Shown piece by piece: positions 1 to 9,050 of a stretch of 64,000 nt of DNA (position 1 is its first letter; each line of letters begins with the position of its first letter). The position numbers were made by a program, and so were the translations under genes. Source of the stretch: an uncultured Roseibium sp. (GTDB taxonomy: Bacteria; Pseudomonadota; Alphaproteobacteria; Rhizobiales; Stappiaceae). Location: NCBI RefSeq assembly GCF_963675985.1, contig NZ_OY780958.1:2108001-2172000 (forward strand). The letters run 5' to 3'. The notes beneath the pieces are model-generated. The model made no database searches and was not told where the DNA came from. It saw nothing but the letters and a program-made list of their open reading frames with translations.

Positions 1-1502
1 ACCGCGAAGCCCTTGACCGGGCCTGAACCGAGCTGGAACAGGATCAGGGCCGCGATCAGGGTCGTGATGTTGGCGTCCATAATGGTTCCCAACGCCCGCT
101 TGTAACCGGCATCGATCGCCGAGATGGCCGAGCGTCCTGCCCGCGCCTCCTCGCGAATACGCTCGAAGATCAGCACGTTGGCATCCACCGCCATACCGAT
201 TGTGAGCACGATCCCGGCGATACCGGGCAGTGTCAGGGTTGCCTGAAGCATCGTCAGGGCGCCGAAGATCAGGATCACGTTCGCCCCAAGAGCGATATCC
301 GCGATCACGCCGAAGCGGCCGTAAGCGAGGACCATGAAGATGACCACCGCGGCACCTGCAATCAGTGAAGCGAGTTTACCGGCTTCGATGGAATCGGCGC
401 CCAGCCCCGGACCGATGGAACGTTCCTCGATGACCGTCAGCTTCGCGGGTAGCGCACCTGCCCGAAGCAGAACCGCCAGATCGTTGGCGCCTTCGACGGT
501 GAAGTTGCCGGAAATCTGCCCGGACCCACCGGTAATCGGTTCGCGGATGACAGGGGCGGAAATCACCTCATTATCGAGAACGATGGCGAAAGGTTTGCCG
601 ACGTTCTGCTGGGTGACGATCGAGAACTTGCGCGCACCAGCAGTATTGAAGCGGAAGTTGACCACCGGTTCGTTGGTGCGCTGGTCGAAGCTGACCTGCG
701 CATCGACGAGATCGTCACCGCTCAGTAGCGGATTTTCCTCAAGCAGGTAGGGAATGGGCGGATCGTCGACCGAATTCAGGATGATCGTACCGACTGGCGG
801 CCGCCCCTGCAACGCCTGCTGGGCGGACATCGAGGTGTCGACCATGTGGAAGGTAAGCTGCGCCGTCTGACCGATCAGGTCTTTCAACCGCTGAGGATCG
901 CTTTCACCCGGCGCTTCGACGAGGATACGGTCGGATCCCTGACGCTGGATATTCGGTTCCGTGGTTCCCAGTTCATCGACACGGCGGCGGATCACTTCGA
1001 TCGACTGTTCGACGATGGACTGCATCCTGTCGGCAAGGCCTTCGTCCGTGTAGGTGAAGCGAGCCAGACCGTCGTCGGACACGGAGAGGGCAAATTCGTA
1101 TATCTGCTGACCGCCGAACAGTGAATTCACCAGCGGATTTCGCAGGCCATCAAGCCGCTTGCGCGCTTCGTCGAGCTTGGTCAGGTCGCGGATGCGAACC
1201 TGGGCACCTTCGCCCTGAACGCCCAGGCCGGTGTAACCGATGCGCGGCTGCTCGCGAAGGGCCGTCCGAATCTCGCCGACCAGCGTCTTCAGCCGCTTCT
1301 GCATGTAGTCCTGCTTGTCTATCTCGTAGAGAAGATAGGCACCGCCTTGAAGATCGAGGCCGAGAACCATCTTGTTCTTCGGTAGAAAATCGGGCCAACT
1401 CTCCAGTGTCTTGGCGGAAAAGAAGTTCGGCAGCGTCGTAATGGCGCCTAAGGCGATCACAAGAGCAATCAGCGCGATCTTCCAGCGAGCGAAGTAAAGC
1501 AT
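1..1502 (-). CDS. secD: Protein translocase subunit SecD, 3' end outside the window
   Basis: SecD is an inner-membrane component of the Sec translocon accessory complex (SecDF-YajC) that uses the proton motive force to help pull exported proteins through SecYEG. Translation from the ATG at 1502 gives a short N-terminal membrane segment, then the DLQGGAYLL motif and a long periplasmic part. At the window edge the C-terminal membrane part reads GSGPVKGFAVTL, typical of SecD shortly before the last helix. About 500 residues are visible. Only the last few tens are missing if this is a stand-alone SecD; a SecDF fusion cannot be excluded. yajC lies directly upstream on the same strand, as is usual. 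Confidence 0.95.
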   Translation of the reverse strand, partial: MLYFARWKIALIALVIALGAITTLPNFFSAKTLESWPDFLPKNKMVLGLDLQGGAYLLYEIDKQDYMQKRLKTLVGEIRTALREQPRIGYTGLGVQGEGAQVRIRDLTKLDEARKRLDGLRNPLVNSLFGGQQIYEFALSVSDDGLARFTYTDEGLADRMQSIVEQSIEVIRRRVDELGTTEPNIQRQGSDRILVEAPGESDPQRLKDLIGQTAQLTFHMVDTSMSAQQALQGRPPVGTIILNSVDDPPIPYLLEENPLLSGDDLVDAQVSFDQRTNEPVVNFRFNTAGARKFSIVTQQNVGKPFAIVLDNEVISAPVIREPITGGSGQISGNFTVEGANDLAVLLRAGALPAKLTVIEERSIGPGLGADSIEAGKLASLIAGAAVVIFMVLAYGRFGVIADIALGANVILIFGALTMLQATLTLPGIAGIVLTIGMAVDANVLIFERIREEARAGRSAISAIDAGYKRALGTIMDANITTLIAALILFQLGSGPVKGFA

Positions 1503-1604
1503 GACTTGAGCCTAAGCTGGGGCCTGTTCGAAGGCCCTATCCGGGCGACCCGGCCGAGCATCGCCGGCCGGGCAAAGGTAGACGGTGAATGAAACGACGG
1601 CGCC

Positions 1605-1937
1605 TCAGGCGCCGTCCTTCGCCGGCTCCGACTTGGAACGCACTTCCTGAACCATCGAGCGGACGATGCGCACCTTCACGCCTTCGCCCAGTTCGACCTG
1701 CAGTTCGTTATCGTCGACGACCTTGGCAACCTTGCCGATCAGGCCGCCGGACGTGACGACGGTGTCGCCCCGGCGAAGGTTTGCCACCATATCCTGATGC
1801 TGCTTCATGCGCTGGCGCTGCGGGCGGATGATCAGGAAATACATGATCGCGAAGATCAGCACGAAAGGCAGCAGAGACATGAGGAAGTCCGGGCTCATGG
1901 GAGATCCGGTCTGCGCATAGGCTGGGGTGATGAACAT
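1605..1937 (-). CDS. yajC: Preprotein translocase subunit YajC
   Basis: YajC is a small single-pass inner-membrane protein that associates with SecDF. The 110-residue product has a short periplasmic N-terminus (MFITPAYAQ), one transmembrane helix at about residues 20-38, then the family signature FLIIRPQRQRMKQH and the SGGLIGKV segment of the cytoplasmic domain. Length and motifs are normal for the family. It lies about 100 bp upstream of secD on the same strand and is probably co-transcribed with it. It is divergent from the DUF815 ATPase gene, with about 240 bp of shared upstream region. Confidence 0.96.
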   Translation of the reverse strand: MFITPAYAQTGSPMSPDFLMSLLPFVLIFAIMYFLIIRPQRQRMKQHQDMVANLRRGDTVVTSGGLIGKVAKVVDDNELQVELGEGVKVRIVRSMVQEVRSKSEPAKDGA

Positions 1938-2178
1938 TAAACTCTCCTAAGGGCGGCTCTGTCTTCCGGTTCCGGTTGAATGGTTTCCAGCAAGAAAGCC
2001 TCAATTCCAGTGGCGCGGACTATAACGACGGCGCTCCGGTTTTCAAGGGATTGAACCGGCATCAGGCGTACCGAAACCGGAATATCCGGCGTTTTCGGTT
2101 ACCGCCAGCCATGTTAGTCCTTTGCCACTTTCACACAGGGCCTGAAATGGTCCCCATTGCAAAGGGTTACAAGACCAG

Positions 2179-3051
2179 ATGTCTGACGGAAGCGACCTAT
2201 CACGCTTGAACGAAAAACTCGACACCCTGATCGGCCTGATTGAACGCGCCGTGCCGGCACGCCCCTGCCCGGCCGACTTCGATGCGGCCGAGGCTTTTGT
2301 CTGGTCCCCCCATCCGGGCGAACTCGTTCCCGTGGCAAAGGTGAACCGGGTCGACATCACACTGCTTTGCGCCGTCTCCCGCCTGCGTGACCTTCTGCTG
2401 GACAACACGAGGCGCTTCGCCACCGGCCTGCCCGCCAACAATGCGCTTTTGTGGGGAGCCCGCGGCATGGGCAAGTCGTCGCTGGTCAAAGCCGCACAGG
2501 CCGCGATCAACAAGGAACTGGGCACAAGCATCCTGAAACTGGTGGAAATTCACCGCGAGGACATCGAAAGCCTGCCGCTCCTCATGAAGATGGTACGCGA
2601 CACGCCCTACCGCTTCATCATCTTCTGCGACGATCTGAGTTTCGACCAGGATGATACCTCCTACAAGTCGCTGAAAGCCGTGCTGGAAGGCGGGATTGAG
2701 GGACGTCCGGACAATGTGATCTTCTACGCCACGTCCAACCGGCGCCATCTCCTGCCGCGCGACATGATCGAGAACGAGCGCTCCACCGCCATCAATCCGG
2801 CCGAGGCGGTTGAGGAAAAAGTCTCTCTGTCCGACCGGTTCGGGCTCTGGCTCGGCTTTCACAAATGCAGTCAGGACGATTATCTGGACATGGTGAACGG
2901 TTATGTGGCGCACTATGGCCTTAAGCTCGAAGCCGACCGGCTGCGGGCCGAAGCGCTGGAATGGGCGACAACCCGCGGCAGCCGCTCCGGCCGTGTCGCC
3001 TTCCAGTTCATTCAGGATCTTGCCGGCCGTCTCGGCCAGAAGCTGGACTGA
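2179..3051 (+). CDS. ATP-binding protein of the DUF815 family (AAA-type)
   Basis: This is a cytoplasmic P-loop ATPase of 290 residues. Visible motifs are a Walker A GARGMGKSS at about residues 93-101, a Walker B-like IIFCDD at about 147-152, and a sensor-like ATSNRRHLLP. The order and length match DUF815 proteins, which are widespread in alphaproteobacteria between yajC and the LytM gene; their substrate is unknown. The start is the ATG at 2179. The gene is monocistronic, divergent from yajC, and faces the LytM gene across a bidirectional terminator. Confidence 0.9.
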   Translation: MSDGSDLSRLNEKLDTLIGLIERAVPARPCPADFDAAEAFVWSPHPGELVPVAKVNRVDITLLCAVSRLRDLLLDNTRRFATGLPANNALLWGARGMGKSSLVKAAQAAINKELGTSILKLVEIHREDIESLPLLMKMVRDTPYRFIIFCDDLSFDQDDTSYKSLKAVLEGGIEGRPDNVIFYATSNRRHLLPRDMIENERSTAINPAEAVEEKVSLSDRFGLWLGFHKCSQDDYLDMVNGYVAHYGLKLEADRLRAEALEWATTRGSRSGRVAFQFIQDLAGRLGQKLD

Positions 3052-3064
3052 TTCGACATAACAA

Positions 3065-3089
3065 AAGCCCGGCGCAATTCGCCGGGCTT
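3065..3089. terminator. Bidirectional rho-independent terminator
   Basis: A perfect 10-bp stem (AAGCCCGGCG / CGCCGGGCTT) with a 5-nt loop lies between the convergent DUF815 and LytM genes, with A-rich sequence before it and T-rich sequence after it. It can serve both genes. Confidence 0.85.
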
Positions 3090-3121
3090 CTTCAATTCAG
3101 AGCGGGAACATCCCGTCAGTC

Positions 3122-4507
3122 TCAACTTTTCGGCAGATACCGGATCGGGTCGACCGGTTTGTTGCCCTTGCGCAGTTCGAAGTGCACCTGCGGCTGGGAA
3201 ACCGAACCGGTTGCCCCGGCATTGGCAATCACCTCGCCTCTCGACACCTTGTCGCCGCGCTTCACATTCAGCTTGCTGTTGTGGGCATAGGCCGACACCC
3301 AGCCATCCGCATGGCGCAGCAGAACCAGATTGCCGAAGCCCTTCAGTTCATTGCCGGCATAGATCACCGTTCCGCTTCCGGCGGCTTTTACCGGCGTTCC
3401 TTCGGGCACGGCCAGGTTGACGCCTTCATTGCGGGTTCCGCCCGGCTTCGAGCCGAAGTCGGAAATGATCCGGCCGCGGACCGGCCAACGGAACAGCCTT
3501 GCGCTGCTATCGCCCGGATTACTCTGTTCGACGCTGGCGACCTTCTGCTGCGGCTTGATCGGCGCCGTCGGCCGCGCCTCATCGCCCTTTGTGGGGGTGA
3601 CCACCGCGACCCGAGGTGTCGTGGAATTGCCGCTATGAGCCGGCATTTCCGGCGGCACGGGCACGTTCCCGCTTACGGATCGAACCGATGCGGAGCGCAC
3701 CGATCCGGTCGTCGTCACCGGCTTGCGCTTTGGCAAAGCTGCAACGCGGACAGGCGCGGCATCCGCCGTCTTGCCAGAGCGAACTTCGGCAAAGCTCGGC
3801 TGGCGAACGGGTTTGCGATCCGGAGACGGCGCACCAGTGGAGACCGACGCCGTCGGGCTGACCGACCCGGTGTAGACGGGCTGGCTGTTTCGGGACGGAG
3901 CCGGACGTACCGGATTTGCCGATGCTGTTTCCGGATGCACATAGGTCGGAATCAAAAGGGTCTGACCGGGCTTGACCTGCCCCGGATATTCGATGCCGTT
4001 AACGGCCGCGATAGCCTCCACCGGCACTCCGTAGCGGCGGGACATGGCTTTGACCGAATCCCCTTCCCGAACGGTCACACGCGTTCCTCCGACGGATGTC
4101 CAGTTTTTCCATCGAACCGCACCGGAGGAGGCAACTTCCGGCGCCGGCATGGTTTCCACCGGGCTGGTACGCTGGCTTTTCACGATCTGCGGCTTGGAAG
4201 ACGGAAGCTTCGCACGCTGCACAGTGCTGCGCTGTGCCGGCACAGACCCCGTATAGGTCGGCCGGGAAGCGGTGGGCGGCAGACCTCGCGCGGTCCCTCC
4301 CGGACCGTTTACGATATCCTGATAGGTCGGCTGCTTGGCTCCGCCGCTCAGAATTGCGCGTTGATTGTTCGTCCCGCCCGTATAGATCGGAGCTTCACCG
4401 AAGCGCTCGACGTCGGCACTGCACCCGGCAAGAAGCCCGGCTGTGACTGAAATGAGAGCGACCTTGAGAACCCGGCCACTGCGGACGATACGCTTCCGCT
4501 TTTTCAT
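3122..4507 (-). CDS. LysM / LytM (M23-like) outer-membrane lipoprotein, NlpD/DipM type
   Basis: Starting at the ATG at 4507, the 461-residue product begins with a lipoprotein signal whose lipobox is LLAGC (lipidated Cys), so it should be anchored at the outer membrane facing the periplasm. A LysM domain follows (VTVREGDSVKAMSRRYGV), then a Pro/Ser/Thr-rich linker and a C-terminal LytM domain (FRWPVRGRIISDFGS to the end). The usual zinc ligands appear degenerate: HxxxD is replaced by NEGVN, and HxH by QVH. This fits an amidase activator such as NlpD/EnvC/DipM rather than an active peptidase. A longer reading frame back to 4714 exists, but it would put a membrane stretch ahead of the lipoprotein signal and is unlikely. 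Confidence 0.88.
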   Translation of the reverse strand: MKKRKRIVRSGRVLKVALISVTAGLLAGCSADVERFGEAPIYTGGTNNQRAILSGGAKQPTYQDIVNGPGGTARGLPPTASRPTYTGSVPAQRSTVQRAKLPSSKPQIVKSQRTSPVETMPAPEVASSGAVRWKNWTSVGGTRVTVREGDSVKAMSRRYGVPVEAIAAVNGIEYPGQVKPGQTLLIPTYVHPETASANPVRPAPSRNSQPVYTGSVSPTASVSTGAPSPDRKPVRQPSFAEVRSGKTADAAPVRVAALPKRKPVTTTGSVRSASVRSVSGNVPVPPEMPAHSGNSTTPRVAVVTPTKGDEARPTAPIKPQQKVASVEQSNPGDSSARLFRWPVRGRIISDFGSKPGGTRNEGVNLAVPEGTPVKAAGSGTVIYAGNELKGFGNLVLLRHADGWVSAYAHNSKLNVKRGDKVSRGEVIANAGATGSVSQPQVHFELRKGNKPVDPIRYLPKS

Positions 4508-4740
4508 AGTTCTACTCAAACCGATAGATATGAAGGTTATGGTTAAGAGTAGAAACCAGTAAGGTTTATAAAGAGCTAAGACTCCTGCTAAAATCGGCAC
4601 CAAATCAGCAAAAGCAAATGAAATTCCGAAGTACGGACCATTGACTGGTGCAGGTTCCGCGTTGAACACACGCTGTGACGCGTTCTTCCGGCTCTCCGCG
4701 ATATCGGATGCCATGTATTACCGCGTTTTTACAAATGGCT

Positions 4741-5433
4741 TTACAGGCGGTCGGCGCGACCTTCCATCAAGGACACCAGGCGAACCCGGTCGATCTCCTG
4801 ATATTCATCTCCGGCTGCACCACGCAGGATCTTTGTCAGGACCTGCTGTTCGCCCGGCTTGCCGACGGGCGCGATCAGAATACCTTCAGGCGCGAGCTGA
4901 CTGATCAGGACCTCCGGCACTTCGGGTATCGCGCCGGTCAGCACGATGCGGTCATACGGCGACCGTTCCTTCAAGCCACCAAGCCCATCCCCATGGTGGA
5001 TGCGCACGTTGCGGAGCTTGAGGGCGGCGGCCCGTTGGGTCGCCAGTTCCACCAGGGTCTTGTAGCGGTCGATGCTGTCGACTTCGCCGGCCAGATGTCC
5101 AAGCACGGCCGTCTGATAGCCGGACCCCGTCCCCACCTCCAGAACCCGATGGTCCCGGGTCAGGGCCAATGCCTGAACCACGCGGGCAACATAGGAGGGA
5201 GCGGAAACCGTCTGACCGCATTCGATCGGTATCGAGGCGTCCTCATAGGCGAGCCGGTGATAACGGGCGGACAGAAACAGACGGCGCGGCAGACGTTCGA
5301 TGGCGGAAAGCAGGGACCGGTCGCCGATGCCGCGCCCGCGCAGGGCAAGAACCAGTCCGGCTCGGGCTTCCGCCTCATCGTTGGAAACGGCAGTCGCATC
5401 TTCGGGAACGATCGACCCCGGATGATCGGTCAT
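4741..5433 (-). CDS. pcm: Protein-L-isoaspartate O-methyltransferase
   Basis: Pcm repairs age-damaged proteins by methylating L-isoaspartyl residues with S-adenosylmethionine. The 230-residue product has the SAM-binding motif I VLEVGTGSGYQTA at about 97-109. It also has the preceding family segment IECGQTVSAPSYVA and the distal APEGILIAPVG. Length is normal. It follows surE on the same strand with a short gap; pcm-surE pairing is common in proteobacteria. Confidence 0.95.
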   Translation of the reverse strand: MTDHPGSIVPEDATAVSNDEAEARAGLVLALRGRGIGDRSLLSAIERLPRRLFLSARYHRLAYEDASIPIECGQTVSAPSYVARVVQALALTRDHRVLEVGTGSGYQTAVLGHLAGEVDSIDRYKTLVELATQRAAALKLRNVRIHHGDGLGGLKERSPYDRIVLTGAIPEVPEVLISQLAPEGILIAPVGKPGEQQVLTKILRGAAGDEYQEIDRVRLVSLMEGRADRL

Positions 5434-5459
5434 GATGCGTCCTGCCTCGCCTTTCGAAT

Positions 5460-6218
5460 CTATCCCAGCTCCTTGGCCAGGTTTTCAACCATATCATGGG
5501 CCGTCAGATCGATCCGCAAGGGCGTGACCGAAATATAGCCGTCGGCAACCGCCTGAAGATCGGAATTCTGGAGGACGGAGGGGCCGCGGTCCCGGAAACC
5601 GAGCCAATAATAAGGATAGCCGCGGCCGTCCTTGCGCTCGTCAATGATCAGGCCGCTCTGCTCGTGATGCCCCTGGACCGTCACCTTCACGCCCTTGACG
5701 TTCTCCGGTCCGAACGCAGGAAAGTTCACGTTGAGCAGCGTGTAGCGGGTAAGCGGAAAGTCGAGCAATTCTCGGAACAGCTCCGGCGCATGGGTTTCAG
5801 CGGTCATGTAATTCGGCTCGCTGCTGACGTCCCAGCTGTAAGCCTGCGACACAGCAATGGAGCGTATCCCTAAAATCGCCGCTTCCATCGCGCCAGCGAC
5901 CGTTCCGGAATAGGTGACGTCTTCGGCCAGGTTCTGTCCCTTGTTGATGCCGGACAGTACGAGATCCGGCAGGCCGGGCAGAACCTTGCGCACACCCATG
6001 ATGACGCAGTCGGTCGGCGTGCCCTTGAGCGCAAAATGCCGGTCGTCGATCCGACGCAGGCGCAAAGGCTCGCTCAGGGTCAGCGAGTGGGCCACGCCAC
6101 TCTGGTCGGTTTCGGGCGCCACCACCCACACATCGTCGGACAGGGTGCGCGCGATGCGTTCAAGCGCGGCGAGACCCGGCGAATGAATGCCGTCGTCGTT
6201 GGTTATGAGAATACGCAT
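5460..6218 (-). CDS. surE: 5'/3'-nucleotidase SurE
   Basis: SurE is a metal-dependent nucleoside monophosphate phosphatase linked to stationary-phase survival. The 252-residue product opens with MRILITNDDGIHSPGL, whose paired Asp residues bind the metal. It continues with SGINKGQNLAEDV and YSGTVAGAMEA, all SurE signatures. It sits 9 bp downstream of serS and just upstream of pcm, so serS-surE-pcm probably form one operon. Confidence 0.96.
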   Translation of the reverse strand: MRILITNDDGIHSPGLAALERIARTLSDDVWVVAPETDQSGVAHSLTLSEPLRLRRIDDRHFALKGTPTDCVIMGVRKVLPGLPDLVLSGINKGQNLAEDVTYSGTVAGAMEAAILGIRSIAVSQAYSWDVSSEPNYMTAETHAPELFRELLDFPLTRYTLLNVNFPAFGPENVKGVKVTVQGHHEQSGLIIDERKDGRGYPYYWLGFRDRGPSVLQNSDLQAVADGYISVTPLRIDLTAHDMVENLAKELG

Positions 6219-6227
6219 AGCTACCTT

Positions 6228-7502
6228 TTAGCCGATCTTTTCCAGGCCGTTCATGTAAGGACGCAGGACGTCCGGGATCGTGACCGAGCCGTCCGCATTC
6301 TGATAGTTTTCCATGACCGCGATCAGCGCCCTGCCAACGGCCACCCCGGAGCCGTTCAGCGTGTGCACGTGACCGATCTGCTTGCTGTCCTTCACCCGGT
6401 AACGGGCATTCATGCGCCGGGCCTGAAAATCGCCGCAAACCGAACAGGACGAGATTTCCCGGTAGGCATCCTGCCCCGGCAGCCAGACCTCGATGTCATA
6501 GGTCTTGCGCGCACCGAAGCCCATATCGCCGGTGCACAGCGTCATCACACGGTAATGCAGTCCGAGCAGCTCCAGCACCTTTTCGGCGCAGGCGAGCATC
6601 CGCTCCAGTTCTTCGATCGACTGGTCGGGCGCCGTCACCGAGACCAGCTCGCATTTCATGAACTGGTGCTGGCGCAGCATGCCGCGGGTGTCGCGGCCGG
6701 CGGAGCCCGCCTCGGAGCGGAAACAATAGGTCAGCGCGGTCACCCGTAGCGGCAACTCGTCCTCAGTCAGGATCTCGCCGGCAACCATATTGGTCAGCGG
6801 CACTTCCGCCGTCGGGATCAGGTAATGTTCGCCGCCGGTCTTGAACAGGTCTTCCTCGAATTTCGGCAGCTGACTGGTGCCGTAAAGCGCGGACCCGTGA
6901 ACCAGAAGCGGCGGAGACACTTCCGTGTAGCCGTTCTGCTCAGTATGCACGTCCATCATGAACTGGCCGATGGCCCGTTCCAGCCGCGCGATCTGGCCCT
7001 TCAAGAGAACGAAACGCGAGCCGGAAAGCTTTGCGGCTGTGCCAAAGTCCATTCCACCCTGAGCTTCACCCAGTTCGAAATGTTCCTTCGGCTCGAAGTC
7101 GAAAGACGGCTTTTCGCCCCACGTCTTGAACTCGACGTTTCCGGCCTCGTCTTCCCCCTCTGGCACGTCATCGAGCGGCAAGTTGGGGATAACCGCCATA
7201 GCGGCCTCCAGATCGGCGGTCAGTCGGCGCTCGACCTCCTCACCGTCCTGGATGAAGGACTTGATCTTCGCGACTTCGTCGATCAGCGCCTGGGCACCAG
7301 CATCATCGCCGGACGCCTTCGCCTTGCCGATTTCCTTGGAGGCGGCGTTCCGGCGCTCCTGGGCTTCCTGCAGGCTGGCAATGTGGGACCGGCGCGCCTC
7401 GTCGAGCGCAATCAGCTTCGCTGCGGAGGCTTCATAGCCGCGGCGTGCCAAAGCCTTGTCGAAGGCTTCGCTGTTTTCCCTGATCCATCTGATATCGAAC
7501 AT
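6228..7502 (-). CDS. serS: Seryl-tRNA synthetase
   Basis: This class II aminoacyl-tRNA synthetase charges tRNA-Ser (and tRNA-Sec where present). Starting at MFDIRWIREN (ATG at 7502) the product is 424 residues. An N-terminal coiled-coil arm (about 30-110) binds the tRNA. The class II catalytic core contains the motif 2 region FRSEAGSAGRDTRGMLRQH and the motif 3 region GSGVAVGRALIAVMEN. A reading frame extending ten residues upstream exists, but the family start is at MFD. Confidence 0.97.
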   Translation of the reverse strand: MFDIRWIRENSEAFDKALARRGYEASAAKLIALDEARRSHIASLQEAQERRNAASKEIGKAKASGDDAGAQALIDEVAKIKSFIQDGEEVERRLTADLEAAMAVIPNLPLDDVPEGEDEAGNVEFKTWGEKPSFDFEPKEHFELGEAQGGMDFGTAAKLSGSRFVLLKGQIARLERAIGQFMMDVHTEQNGYTEVSPPLLVHGSALYGTSQLPKFEEDLFKTGGEHYLIPTAEVPLTNMVAGEILTEDELPLRVTALTYCFRSEAGSAGRDTRGMLRQHQFMKCELVSVTAPDQSIEELERMLACAEKVLELLGLHYRVMTLCTGDMGFGARKTYDIEVWLPGQDAYREISSCSVCGDFQARRMNARYRVKDSKQIGHVHTLNGSGVAVGRALIAVMENYQNADGSVTIPDVLRPYMNGLEKIG

Positions 7503-7577
7503 CGTGCTTCCCGGACAGCGCTTGAGGGTCAAACCTGGGTTGGCGGCCTGACGAACTGTGCGGGAAGACGGGGAACC

Positions 7578-8372
7578 TCAGGCCTCTTCGGCCTCCCGTT
7601 CCGCTTCGAGCTCCGCACGCTTCTTTTCGGCAAGCCGGACAGAAATGATGGAGACTTCGTAGAGAAGCAAGGTCGGCAGCGCAAGACCGATCTGTGAGAT
7701 CGGATCGGGCGGCGTCAGAATGGCCGCTGCGGCAAAGGCGCCGACGATCGCGTATTTGCGCTTGGAGCGCAGCCCGTCCGCCGTGACGATCCCGGCGCGC
7801 CCGAGCAGGGTCAGCACCACCGGCAGCTGGAACACCAGGCCGAAGGCGAAAATCAGGATCATGATCAGGCCGAGATACTCACTCACCTTGGCCAGGTGAT
7901 GGATCGCGACCTTGCCCGTATCGCCGGCCTGTTCCATCGACAGGAAGAACTTCATGGCCATGGGCATGACCAGGAAATAGACCAGACAGGCGCCAATCAG
8001 AAACAGGATCGGTGTGGCAACCAGAAACGGCAGAAACGCCGAACGCTCGTTCTTGTACAGACCGGGCGCGACGAACATGTAGACTTGGGACGCAATGATC
8101 GGAAAGGCGAGGAACAGGGCGCCGAACAGCGCCAGTTTCATTTGCGTGAAAAACCATTCCTGCGGCGCGGTATAGATCATCTCCACGTGCGCGTCGGGTC
8201 CGGCGGCCCGCAGATACGGCACTGTCAGGATGTTGTAGATATCGTTCGCAAAATAGAAGCAGATGATGAACATCACCAAGACGGCTGCGATCGACCACAT
8301 CAGCCTTTGCCGCAGCTCGATCAGATGTTCGATCAGGGGCGCCTTCGACGCTTCGATATCTTCGTCGCTCAT
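7578..8372 (-). CDS. tatC: Sec-independent protein translocase TatC
   Basis: TatC is the six-helix receptor of the twin-arginine translocation pathway, which exports folded proteins. The 264-residue product has the N-terminal signal-peptide-binding motif EHLIELRQR at about 15-23, several hydrophobic segments, and a complete C-terminal part (RKYAIVGAFAAAAILTPPDP). Its ATG overlaps the stop of a 29-codon reading frame (8369-8458) that resembles the 3' end of tatB. This is the intact copy of a duplicated tatC. Confidence 0.96.
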   Translation of the reverse strand: MSDEDIEASKAPLIEHLIELRQRLMWSIAAVLVMFIICFYFANDIYNILTVPYLRAAGPDAHVEMIYTAPQEWFFTQMKLALFGALFLAFPIIASQVYMFVAPGLYKNERSAFLPFLVATPILFLIGACLVYFLVMPMAMKFFLSMEQAGDTGKVAIHHLAKVSEYLGLIMILIFAFGLVFQLPVVLTLLGRAGIVTADGLRSKRKYAIVGAFAAAAILTPPDPISQIGLALPTLLLYEVSIISVRLAEKKRAELEAEREAEEA

Positions 8373-8458
8373 GCCTTGGTGTCTTTCTGTACCGGCGCGC
8401 CTCTGGCGATTTCGCCTGTTTTCGTCGCCTGGGCTCTGGTCTCGTTACGCTTATCCAT
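8369..8458 (-). pseudogene. Remnant of a duplicated tatB 3' end
   Basis: This 29-codon frame ends ...VQKDTKA followed by TGA, and the TGA overlaps the tatC start as ATGA. The genuine tatB ends ...APEDTKA with the same ATGA overlap onto the second tatC copy. I infer that a unit consisting of the tatB 3' end plus tatC was duplicated in tandem and this is the remains of the extra tatB end. It could still serve translational coupling to tatC. Confidence 0.6.
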
Positions 8459-9050
8459 GCTTGGGCTCCAGCTTAACATTCCTTGTCCGCCGTAGCAGGG
8501 TCAAGATGACGGGAATATGGAACGCCAGTCCGAAGGCGAAAATCAGGGTCATGTTGAAACCAAGAAATTCGCGTGCAAGGGCATAGTGTTTGAGCTCGGC
8601 CGTCAGGGTGCTTCCAACGGCCCCCTTCGCCACAAGCAGTTTCATTATCATCGGCAGGACAAGGAAATAGGCCAGACATGCGCCAATCAGTGCCAGGATC
8701 GTTGCCACCATCAAAAACAGAAGGAATGCACGGAGCTTGCCCTGGTAAAGGCCACGCGCGATGAACGAATAGAATTGCGAGGCGACTATAGGGAGAGCCA
8801 GAAACAACGCTCCGAAAAACGCGATCTTCAATTGGAAGAAGAACCATTCCTGAGGCGCCGGATAAACTATTCCCACGTCGGGGCCGAGACCCGCGGCCTT
8901 GAGGTACGGCATACTCAGAACATAGTGGATTTGATCCGCGAAATAAAAGCTTACGACAAACATCACTATGACAGTGGCTATCGACCAAACCAGTTGCTTA
9001 AGCAATTCGGCCAAGGGCCTCTTGGTCGGGCCGATACCTTCATGGCTCAT
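8451..9050 (-). pseudogene. Degenerate second tatC copy
   Basis: This 199-residue frame lies between tatB and the intact tatC and aligns with TatC over most of its length (for example YPAPQEWFFFQLKIAFFGAL against YTAPQEWFFTQMKLALFGAL). Two losses are visible. The N-terminal EHLIELRQR signal-peptide-binding motif is missing (RPLAELLKQLVWS remains). The protein also stops after ...VILTLLRRTRNVKLEPKHG, so the last two helices and the loop before them are absent. It is probably non-functional or a partial Tat-complex subunit. The frame is uninterrupted and its start is coupled to tatB by ATGA. Confidence 0.8.
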
